Under the pieces are notes generated by a model. That model did no database searches. It was not told the DNA's origin and saw nothing but the letters and a program-made list of their open reading frames with translations. From assembly GCA_945872325.1 (NCBI GenBank), contig CAMBZY010000151.1, positions 1 to 7,636 on the forward strand: 7,636 nt of DNA, given 5' to 3'. A program made the position numbers and the translations under genes. Origin of the DNA: Candidatus Kuenenia stuttgartensis (GTDB lineage: Bacteria > Planctomycetota > Planctomycetia > Isosphaerales > Isosphaeraceae). Below, in pieces: positions 1 through 4,617 of the stretch. Positions within the stretch are counted from its first letter, which is position 1. The number at the start of each line of letters is the position of its first letter.

Positions 1-1
1 C

Positions 2-520
2 GTGATTGTCTGGAGGGTCGATAACACTGCGGCGGCCAGTTTCGATGTGCAGAATGTGGAGAAGTATGTCCATATCCAGAGTGAATCGGCCGTCCGGCAC
101 CTCGCAGGTGCATATGCCTACGACCATGGTTCGGGTGACGATGCGGACAGAACAGAGCTGACCCTGCGAGAGAGTACTGAGGAAGTGGCCGCAACGCTTT
201 TGGCGGAACTTCGCGAGAGGCTTCATAAAGCGGGCGTCGAAGTGGACGAGGCCAGAATTACCCACTTGGCCTATGCTCCAGAGATTGCCAGTGTGATGTT
301 GCGTCGCCAGCAGGCTGAGGCGATTATTGCAGCCCGCCAGAAGATTGTGCATGGGGCCGTCAGTATGGTGGAAATGGCTTTGAATGAGCTATCTGAAAAG
401 AACATTGTCGAGCTTGATCCCGAGCGTAAAGCGGCCATGGTTAATAACTTGCTTGTGATTCTGTGTGGTGAATCAGAGGCTCGGCCAGTTCTGAATGCAG
501 GGACATTATACGGCGGTTAA
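2..520 (+). CDS. SPFH/Band 7 domain protein, 3' part (5' end outside window)
   Basis: This is the C-terminal 172 residues of an SPFH (stomatin/prohibitin/flotillin/HflK-C) protein. The frame is open at the left edge, so the GTG at base 2 need not be the start. The visible part has the end of the Band 7 domain (DVQNVEKYVHIQSESAVRHLA, about residues 16-36), then the conserved ARITHLAYAPEIASVML segment, then a helical region rich in Ala, Gln and Arg (RRQQAEAIIAARQKIV). It closes with a C-terminal segment around LDPERKAAMVNNLLVILCG. Family members form ring- or cage-like membrane-associated oligomers, often scaffolding or protease-linked; the exact role here is unknown. Members of this bacterial subfamily that I know are often followed by a small Arc-type DNA-binding gene, and that is the case here. 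The stop TAA is at 518-520. The family call is firm; the function is not. Confidence 0.9.
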   Translation: MIVWRVDNTAAASFDVQNVEKYVHIQSESAVRHLAGAYAYDHGSGDDADRTELTLRESTEEVAATLLAELRERLHKAGVEVDEARITHLAYAPEIASVMLRRQQAEAIIAARQKIVHGAVSMVEMALNELSEKNIVELDPERKAAMVNNLLVILCGESEARPVLNAGTLYGG

Positions 521-555
521 TCGGCGGGATGGAATTAGAGAATGGTGAGCGTCTG

Positions 556-585
556 GCTCGGTTCGAGCGGTGCATCGAACCGGGC
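556..585 (+). other. Stem-loop / inverted repeat upstream of the ribbon-helix-helix gene
   Basis: The arms GCTCGGTTCGA (556-566) and TCGAACCGGGC (575-585) pair over 11 positions, ten Watson-Crick and one G-U (558 with 583), around an 8-nt loop. No T-run follows, so it is not a canonical intrinsic terminator. It lies in the 112-nt gap between the SPFH stop and the Arc-type gene. It could be an RNA processing or attenuation hairpin, or a DNA operator for the adjacent ribbon-helix-helix protein. The structure is seen directly; the role is inference. Confidence 0.55.
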
Positions 586-632
586 TTCTGCCATGGGTTT
601 GGAATGGATTTTCCGAATGAGGATCGGCCCTG

Positions 633-827
633 ATGAAATCACGTAAAGCCTTTCTGTTGAGGCTCAACCCGACTCTATACGAGGAGTTGGAGGTCTGGGC
701 CAACGCTGATTTACGAAGCGTAAATGCCCAGATCGAATTCCTTCTGACCGACGCTGTTCGACGCCATCGAAAAGATTTGCCGGCCTCAGATCATAAAGAT
801 GAGCCAAATTCTCAGGAAAAACCTTGA
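633..827 (+). CDS. Arc-type ribbon-helix-helix DNA-binding protein
   Basis: This 64-aa protein matches the Arc/MetJ ribbon-helix-helix fold over about residues 4-46. It has a beta strand KAFLLRL (5-11) that would pair with a partner subunit and read the DNA major groove. Helix A follows (PTLYEELEVWANAD, 13-26), then a turn and helix B (RSVNAQIEFLLTDAVRRH, 28-45). The hydrophilic tail (residues 46-64) looks disordered. The pattern LRLNPxLYEELExWAxxxxRSVNAQIExLL is typical of the small Arc-family proteins seen beside SPFH genes. The start ATG is preceded by GAGG at 619-622, ten bases away, a slightly long spacing. It probably acts as a dimeric repressor or nucleoid-associated regulator, possibly of its own operon. 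An antitoxin role is possible for the fold, but no toxin-like gene lies next to it. Confidence 0.85.
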   Translation: MKSRKAFLLRLNPTLYEELEVWANADLRSVNAQIEFLLTDAVRRHRKDLPASDHKDEPNSQEKP

Positions 828-862
828 ACTGAGCTGGATTGCAGATTGGAATATGTCGCCAT

Positions 863-875
863 GGAGGGGAAGGGG
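863..875 (+). promoter_or_regulatory. Ribosome binding site that fixes the start at 883
   Basis: GGAGGGG followed by AAGGGG ends seven bases before the ATG at 883. It is one of the strongest Shine-Dalgarno sequences in the window. It argues for the 883 start over the in-frame ATGs at 799 (inside the preceding gene) and 853. Confidence 0.6.
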
Positions 876-882
876 AAATCAC

Positions 883-1131
883 ATGGATCGTCGTACTGCT
901 TTTCGATTCTTTCGAGATTTTGCAAGTGCGTTGGGAACCACCTGGCTGATTGTCGTTCTCGCAGCAGTCGTCACTCAGGGTAGAATTGGCCGATACGGTG
1001 GCTTGATTCTTCCGGCCCAACTTTTGATCAGTTGCGGTTTTGGAATTCTCAGGGCCAGAATAAGACGCCAAAGACGAATACTTCGCGAAGCCAGTCAGGC
1101 GATGTCTGGTGACAGATTTTTCCCTGTTTGA
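883..1131 (+). CDS. Small protein with two membrane segments, function unknown
   Basis: This 82-aa protein starts with a basic/aromatic N-terminus (MDRRTAFRFFRDF). It has two likely transmembrane helices, about residues 14-31 (TTWLIVVLAAVV core) and 39-56 (GLILPAQLLISCGFGIL). A strongly basic tail follows (RARIRRQRRILREA, 57-70). By the positive-inside rule both ends should face the cytoplasm, giving a membrane hairpin. I do not recognise a family. It follows the Arc-type gene by 55 bases on the same strand and ends before the bidirectional terminator, so it is probably the last gene of the SPFH cluster. A physical link to the membrane-associated SPFH protein is plausible but unproven. An upstream in-frame ATG at 799 would add 28 residues and overlap the preceding gene; it is less likely because of the strong ribosome binding site before 883. 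Confidence 0.6.
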   Translation: MDRRTAFRFFRDFASALGTTWLIVVLAAVVTQGRIGRYGGLILPAQLLISCGFGILRARIRRQRRILREASQAMSGDRFFPV

Positions 1132-1205
1132 AGAAGTCGCAGAGGCAAAACATTCGAGGGTGTTAAAATTTCAAGTGTTTTCCAAATAAGGGTTTATGAG
1201 CCAAT

Positions 1206-1240
1206 AAAAAAGGCCTTGCGAGATTCGCAAGGCCTTTTTT
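1206..1240. terminator. Bidirectional intrinsic terminator
   Basis: The arms GGCCTTGCGA (1212-1221) and TCGCAAGGCC (1225-1234) form a perfect 10-bp stem around GAT. Six A's flank it on the left and six T's on the right, so both strands give a hairpin plus U-run. It lies between the convergent 82-aa gene (+) and glutamine synthetase (-), 26 bases beyond the latter's stop, and would end both transcripts. Confidence 0.93.
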
Positions 1241-1266
1241 GAAAAGAGACTTTCAGGAAGCGATCA

Positions 1267-3450
1267 TCACTTGATGAAGAGCATTTCTTGGTAGGTTGGG
1301 AGCGGCCAGAGGTCGTCTGCAACCAGAGTTTCGAGTTTGTCAGCCACTTCGCGGACGGCAGCCATCGCAGGGATGATCACGTCGCGAGAGTATTTGGCAT
1401 GTGCCAGGGAATCACCATCAGCATGATGATCGGCAATTTTGACAAGCTCTGTACTGCGAGTCTGAAGGCTGCTGATGAGTGATGAGATTTCCTTGAGGAA
1501 ATCGATCTGAGAAGCGGGTGGTTCCACTCCAGCGGCTTTAAGTGCAGAGATGTTTGAAGCAATCTCTGTCTGAAAGCGAATGCAGGAAGGCAGAATCTGC
1601 TTCTTGGCAATCTGTGCTGTGAGTTGTGCTTCAATGTTGATCGTTTTCTTATAGCCTTCGAGAAGAATCTCGTATCGGCTATGAATTTCACGTTCGCTGA
1701 AGACACCATATTTGCCAAAGAGCTCAATCGACTCAGGTGCGACAAAGTCAGGCAGGCTATCCACCGTGTTCTTACGGTTAGGTAGACCACGAACAGCAGC
1801 TTCCTGGTGCCAGGCTTCGCTGTAGCCGTCGCCATTGAAGATCACAGCCTTGCTTTCAGCAATGATTTGCTGGAGCAATTTCTGAATCTCAGAGTTCAGG
1901 GCGTCGCCCTTCTTGCCTGATTTTTCAAGTTCCGTGGCGATGTAATCGAGGCTTTCTGCCACGATCGTGTTCAGAACAACGATTGGACCAGCGATCGACT
2001 GGCTTGAGCCAACAGCCCGGAATTCGAACTTGTTACCCGTGAAGGCAAATGGGCTTGTGCGGTTACGGTCGCCTGCATCCTTAGGAAGGGTTGGCAGAAC
2101 CGAAGCACCGATCTTCATAACGCCGCCGGTCTTGGTGCTGGTGGCTCCGCCTTTTTCAATCTGCTCAACAATGTCCTGAAGCATGTCGCCCAGGAAGACG
2201 GAGATAATGGCAGGAGGAGCTTCGTTGGCACCCAGTCGGTGATCGTTGGCAGCTGAAGCGATCGCAACGCGGAGCAGTTTGGAGTATTTGAAAACGGCAC
2301 GAATCACAGCCGTCATGAATACCAGGAACTGAGCGTTGTCGTGAGGTGTTTCGCCTGGTCTGAGTAGGTTATTACCTTGGTCATCGCCCAGAGACCAGTT
2401 CACGTGCTTGCCAGATCCGTTCACACCGGCGAATGGCTTTTCATGGAGGATCAATTCCATTCCATATCGCTGTGCAACACGCTTCATGGTTTCCATAACA
2501 AGCATATTGTGGTCTGTGGCCACGTTGGCTTGTTCGAAAACAGGAGCGATTTCGTATTGGGCAGGTGCCACTTCGTTGTGACGTGTTTTAACGGGCACGC
2601 CCAACTTGTAAAGTTCGTGCTCAGCTTCTTGCATGAAAGCCAGAACGCGTTCTGGAATCGAGCCGAAGTAGTGATCCTCCATCTCCTGACCCTTAGGCGG
2701 TTTGGCGCCGAAAAGGGTACGACCGGCGTTGAGAAGGTCGAGACGGGCAAAGTAGAAATTGCGATCGATCAGGAAGTATTCCTGTTCAGGCCCGCAAGTG
2801 GATTCCACGCGTGAGGCGTTGGATCCGAACAGCTTCAGGACACGAACAGCCTGTGTCGAGAGGGCGTCGATAGAGCGAAGAAGAGGAGTCTTTTTATCAA
2901 GAGCCTCACCCGTCCACGAGCAAAACGCAGTAGGGATGCAAAGCGTTGTGCCGTTGGCGTTATCGAGAATAAAGGCAGGGCTGGATGGATCCCAGGCCGT
3001 GTATCCACGTGCTTCAAATGTGGCACGGATACCGCCGGAAGGGAAGCTGGAAGCATCAGGTTCGCCTCTGATCAGCTCTTTACCAGAGAATTCCGTGATG
3101 ATGTTACCATCGGCGGTCGGCATGATGAACGAGTCATGCTTTTCGGCGGTCAAGCCGGTCATCGGCTGGAACCAGTGGGTATAGTGGGTGGCGCCGTGCT
3201 CCAAAGCCCATTCTTTCATGGCGTTTGCAACAACATCGGCAACCGTTGGGTCGAGCGGCTGACCTTTTTTAATGGTCTTCTGTAGGGATTTGTAAATATT
3301 CTCAGGCAATTTGGCCTGAAGAACCTGGTCGGAGAATACGTTGCAGCCGAAGTATTCGCGAATATTTTTATTCTTGATATCTGGCTGATGATCCGTTGTA
3401 TTCCAACCAGTTACCGCCCGAATTGCGTTGAGACGTGTCGTTTCCGCCAT
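1267..3450 (-). CDS. glnN: Glutamine synthetase type III
   Basis: It makes glutamine from glutamate, ammonia and ATP in the cytoplasm. From the ATG at 3450 the protein has 727 residues, the usual length for the GSIII family and far longer than GSI or GSII. Visible signatures are GPEQEYFLID (about 220-229) and RHNEVAPAQYEIAPV (about 290-304), both with probable metal/substrate glutamates. Further on are HEKPFAGVNGSGKHVNW (about 336-352), the GSIII nucleotide/substrate loop, and NRTSPFAFTGNKFEFRAVGS (about 463-482). The reading frame is intact, with no broken motif. An in-frame GTG at 3543 would give a 758-aa version, but the extra residues look non-coding and the natural GSIII N-terminus begins near MAETTRLNAI. 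GGGAG lies 11 bases before the 3450 ATG. The gene is alone between terminators. Its upstream region carries a sigma-54 promoter and two dyads, suggesting nitrogen control. Confidence 0.96.
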   Translation of the reverse strand: MAETTRLNAIRAVTGWNTTDHQPDIKNKNIREYFGCNVFSDQVLQAKLPENIYKSLQKTIKKGQPLDPTVADVVANAMKEWALEHGATHYTHWFQPMTGLTAEKHDSFIMPTADGNIITEFSGKELIRGEPDASSFPSGGIRATFEARGYTAWDPSSPAFILDNANGTTLCIPTAFCSWTGEALDKKTPLLRSIDALSTQAVRVLKLFGSNASRVESTCGPEQEYFLIDRNFYFARLDLLNAGRTLFGAKPPKGQEMEDHYFGSIPERVLAFMQEAEHELYKLGVPVKTRHNEVAPAQYEIAPVFEQANVATDHNMLVMETMKRVAQRYGMELILHEKPFAGVNGSGKHVNWSLGDDQGNNLLRPGETPHDNAQFLVFMTAVIRAVFKYSKLLRVAIASAANDHRLGANEAPPAIISVFLGDMLQDIVEQIEKGGATSTKTGGVMKIGASVLPTLPKDAGDRNRTSPFAFTGNKFEFRAVGSSQSIAGPIVVLNTIVAESLDYIATELEKSGKKGDALNSEIQKLLQQIIAESKAVIFNGDGYSEAWHQEAAVRGLPNRKNTVDSLPDFVAPESIELFGKYGVFSEREIHSRYEILLEGYKKTINIEAQLTAQIAKKQILPSCIRFQTEIASNISALKAAGVEPPASQIDFLKEISSLISSLQTRSTELVKIADHHADGDSLAHAKYSRDVIIPAMAAVREVADKLETLVADDLWPLPTYQEMLFIK

Positions 3451-3536
3451 GATTGGAGAGACTCCCGTGAACAAGTAGGATCGATTCAAATGTTTGATCA
3501 ATATCCTGAGATGGAGTTGGGACTCGTTGAGCTCAA

Positions 3537-3557
3537 GATGCACGGCATATGTGCATC
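3537..3557. promoter_or_regulatory. NtrC-like dyad (TGCAC-N7-GTGCA) upstream of glnN
   Basis: GATGCAC (3537-3543) and GTGCATC (3551-3557) are perfect 7-bp inverted arms separated by 7 bases. The core TGCAC-N7-GTGCA has the half-sites and spacing of the known NtrC site, although the inner pyrimidine/purine positions do not match. It covers about +1 to +21 relative to the start predicted from the sigma-54 promoter. It could be an operator, or a hairpin at the 5' end of the mRNA. Confidence 0.5.
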
Positions 3558-3567
3558 ACAGTTATAG

Positions 3568-3583
3568 AGCAAATATCGGGCCA
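3568..3583 (-). promoter_or_regulatory. Sigma-54 (-24/-12) promoter of glnN
   Basis: The - strand reads TGGCCCGATATTTGCT, against the consensus TGGCACG-N4-TTGCW, with one mismatch. The invariant GG and GC are separated by exactly 10 bases. The predicted start is near 3557, giving a leader of about 107 bases to the ATG at 3450. Finding this upstream of a glutamine synthetase fits the classic sigma-54 regulon. The match is seen directly; activity is inferred. Confidence 0.65.
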
Positions 3584-3635
3584 GAGTCTGCTCTTTGTCT
3601 GGAGTCTAAAACGTTCTTGATCTGGCTCGGCTGAT

Positions 3636-3649
3636 CTTGTGGTCACAAG
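3636..3649. promoter_or_regulatory. 14-bp palindrome, candidate upstream activator site for glnN
   Basis: CTTGTGGTCACAAG has perfect 6-bp arms around a 2-base centre. Its centre is about 86 bases upstream of the start predicted from the sigma-54 promoter, within the usual range for enhancer-binding proteins. The 320-base gene-free stretch 3451-3770 holds this site, the sigma-54 promoter, the NtrC-like dyad and the terminator of the lipoprotein operon. I see nothing else convincing in it. Confidence 0.4.
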
Positions 3650-3702
3650 TATTTAATATGATTAGGGATGCGGTCGCATAAAAAATATCGCTCCAGGCAA
3701 AT

Positions 3703-3736
3703 AAAAAAAGCGGCGGGTTTGACCCTCGCCGCCTTT
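3703..3736 (-). terminator. Intrinsic terminator of the lipoprotein operon
   Basis: On the - strand GCGGC (3732-3728) and GGGT (3725-3722 complement side) pair with ACCC and GCCGC around CAA, with a 2-base GA bulge. Seven T's follow (3709-3703). It begins 35 bases after the stop of the Cys-rich lipoprotein and separates that operon from glnN. Confidence 0.82.
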
Positions 3737-3770
3737 GATTTCATCATGACTCAATTTGCCCAGTCGCTGC

Positions 3771-4160
3771 TTATTTGCCGAGCTTGGCAAATACAGCCTT
3801 GGGGTCTTTGTCAAAGTCTTTGTTACAGCCTTTGCAGCAAAGATAAGCGGTCTTACCTTCGGCTGAGACCTTGATTGGCACACCCATGGAACCAAGGTTT
3901 TCACCGGATACAGGGCAAGTTGCCTGAGCCAGTGCCGAGTCTTGATCCGCTTTATCAGCCAGTTTGGCGATTTCGCCCTTTTCGTCTGCTGTCAGAGAGA
4001 CTGTTTTAGCAGCCGGTGCAGGAGCAGGTGAAACAGGTGTGGCGATCGCCGTCGATGCACTTGCTGGGGTCTCAGTGGCCGATGGTGCGGGCGCATTTGA
4101 GCCGCCGCAGCCGCTGATAGCCAAGAACCCAAGTGCAAAAAGTCTGGTCATGAATTTCAT
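3771..4160 (-). CDS. Lipoprotein with C-terminal Cys-rich (CPVSGE...CCxxC) probable metal-binding domain
   Basis: This 129-aa protein has a lipoprotein signal (MKFMTRLFALGFLAISGC) with lipobox ISGC, so Cys18 should be lipidated. A linker rich in Pro, Ala, Ser and Thr spans about residues 19-52. Next comes a short helical stretch (SLTADEKGEIAKLADKADQDSALAQ), then a compact domain (about 81-129). That domain has CPVSGENLGSMG, KVSAEGKTAYLCCKGC and a final DPKAVFAKLG. Cys82, Cys108, Cys109 and Cys112 form a likely metal site resembling YHS/TRASH-type heavy-metal domains. I have seen similar domains in planctomycete periplasmic proteins. The start is ATG 4160; ATG 4149 is also in frame, and no clear Shine-Dalgarno is visible. 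It follows the other lipoprotein by 22 bases, so the two are probably co-transcribed. A role in metal binding or trafficking is inference. Confidence 0.8.
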   Translation of the reverse strand: MKFMTRLFALGFLAISGCGGSNAPAPSATETPASASTAIATPVSPAPAPAAKTVSLTADEKGEIAKLADKADQDSALAQATCPVSGENLGSMGVPIKVSAEGKTAYLCCKGCNKDFDKDPKAVFAKLGK

Positions 4161-4182
4161 CTGTTGACTCGTCTGTTTGGGA

Positions 4183-4446
4183 TTACTTAGGGGATTCAAG
4201 CTTAGGAGCAGCAGCCTTGACGTCAGCCTTAGGGGCTTCAGCAGGCTTTGCGGCTTCAACCTTAGGGGCTTCAGCAGGCTTGGCAGCTGCAGGCAGGTTC
4301 TTAACTGGGTCAGGGCCTGGTGCGCTTGGAGGGGTAGGTGCTGAAGATGATGAAGCAGCAGGCTTTGCGGCTTCGCCACCACAACCGGCGACTGCAAGGG
4401 CGACAACGAAAGCAAACGCTTGAGCAAGACGATATGAACGAACCAT
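4183..4446 (-). CDS. Small Ala/Pro/Lys-rich lipoprotein
   Basis: This 87-aa protein has a signal peptide (MVRSYRLAQAFAFVVALAVAGC) with lipobox VAGC, so Cys22 should carry the lipid. The mature part is entirely low complexity: a Ser/Pro stretch (about 31-45), then repeats of AAKPAEAPK (about 54-62 and 65-73) and related KAAAPK units. No globular domain is visible. Such Ala/Pro/Lys chains can act as extended tethers or spacers across the periplasm or into the cell wall. GGAGAA lies 8 bases before ATG 4446 and fixes the start over the upstream in-frame ATGs. It is the first gene of a probable two-gene operon with the Cys-rich lipoprotein. The function is unknown. Confidence 0.72.
   Translation of the reverse strand: MVRSYRLAQAFAFVVALAVAGCGGEAAKPAASSSSAPTPPSAPGPDPVKNLPAAAKPAEAPKVEAAKPAEAPKADVKAAAPKLESPK
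4227..4281 (-). repeat. 33-bp-period repeat inside the Ala/Pro/Lys lipoprotein gene
   Basis: The same 22 bases, beginning CCTTAGGGGCTTCAGCAGGC, occur at 4227-4248 and 4260-4281, a period of 33 bases (11 codons), and encode AKPAEAPK. An 18-base piece (4240-4257) recurs at 4357-4374. The near-identical DNA suggests recent in-frame duplication or slippage. Confidence 0.7.
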
Positions 4447-4454
4447 GGTTTCAA

Positions 4455-4460
4455 TTCTCC
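4455..4460 (-). promoter_or_regulatory. Ribosome binding site fixing the lipoprotein start at 4446
   Basis: GGAGAA on the - strand lies 8 bases before ATG 4446. This places the start directly at the signal peptide and excludes the longer in-frame version starting at 4533, whose extra residues do not resemble protein. Confidence 0.6.
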
Positions 4461-4496
4461 AATGTGAACTGACGTGAGACCTGTCCTGATATCTGC

Positions 4497-4557
4497 CAGG
4501 ATTCACGACAATCGCGAACATGTGGCAGTCCATTCTTTCGCGATTGTACGAATCCTG
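4497..4557. repeat. Long inverted repeat over the lipoprotein promoter
   Basis: The arm 4497-4518 carries CAGGATTC, then ACG, then ACAATCGCGAA. The arm 4537-4557 carries TTCGCGATTGT, then AC, then GAATCCTG. Nineteen positions pair, interrupted only by a 3-versus-2 base mismatch, around an 18-base centre. No T-run follows on either strand, so a terminator is unlikely. The right arm contains the predicted -10 box of the lipoprotein promoter, which points to an operator with two inverted sites. Confidence 0.75.
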
Positions 4558-4571
4558 ACTCTGCCCGCCAA
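4543..4571 (-). promoter_or_regulatory. Sigma-70-like promoter of the lipoprotein operon
   Basis: On the - strand TTGGCG (4571-4566) and TACAAT (4548-4543) are separated by exactly 17 bases, with 4/6 and 5/6 matches to the -35 and -10 consensus. The predicted start is near 4536, giving a leader of about 90 bases to ATG 4446. Confidence 0.5.
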
Positions 4572-4617
4572 GTGGTTGACTGGAAAAATATCTTCGATAC
4601 TTTGGCTCAACCAGCTC

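Noticed and set aside
664..1071. 135-codon - strand frame opposite the Arc-type and membrane protein genes
   Set aside because: The residue composition is unlike a protein, there is no start signal, and the + strand genes explain the region.
633..1131. Toxin-antitoxin module made of the ribbon-helix-helix protein and the small membrane protein
   Set aside because: The second protein is a two-helix membrane hairpin with a basic tail and no toxin motif that I recognise. The SPFH neighbourhood explains the Arc-type gene better.
2377..2814. 145-codon + strand frame antisense to glutamine synthetase
   Set aside because: It lies wholly within a well-supported conserved gene, with no ribosome binding site or recognisable domain. 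It is a shadow frame, as are the other antisense frames in this gene.
3451..3543. 31-residue N-terminal extension of glutamine synthetase from GTG 3543
   Set aside because: The family N-terminus begins near ATG 3450, which has GGGAG upstream. The extension would lie entirely inside the leader predicted from the sigma-54 promoter and overlap the NtrC-like dyad.
3619..3640. Direct repeat TGATCT-N8-TGATCT near the glnN palindrome
   Set aside because: Six-base direct repeats at this spacing can occur by chance, and there is no link to a known regulator.
4161..4454. Long open frame joining upstream sequence to the Cys-rich lipoprotein (227 residues)
   Set aside because: The upstream part is a Leu/Gln/Pro-rich shadow of the neighbouring lipoprotein in another frame. 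The signal peptide and lipobox begin at 4160.
4573..4613. Inverted repeat TGGTTGA / TCAACCA just after the exoribonuclease stop as a terminator
   Set aside because: Only 7 bp with a 27-base loop and no T-run after the stem on the - strand. It is too weak to call.
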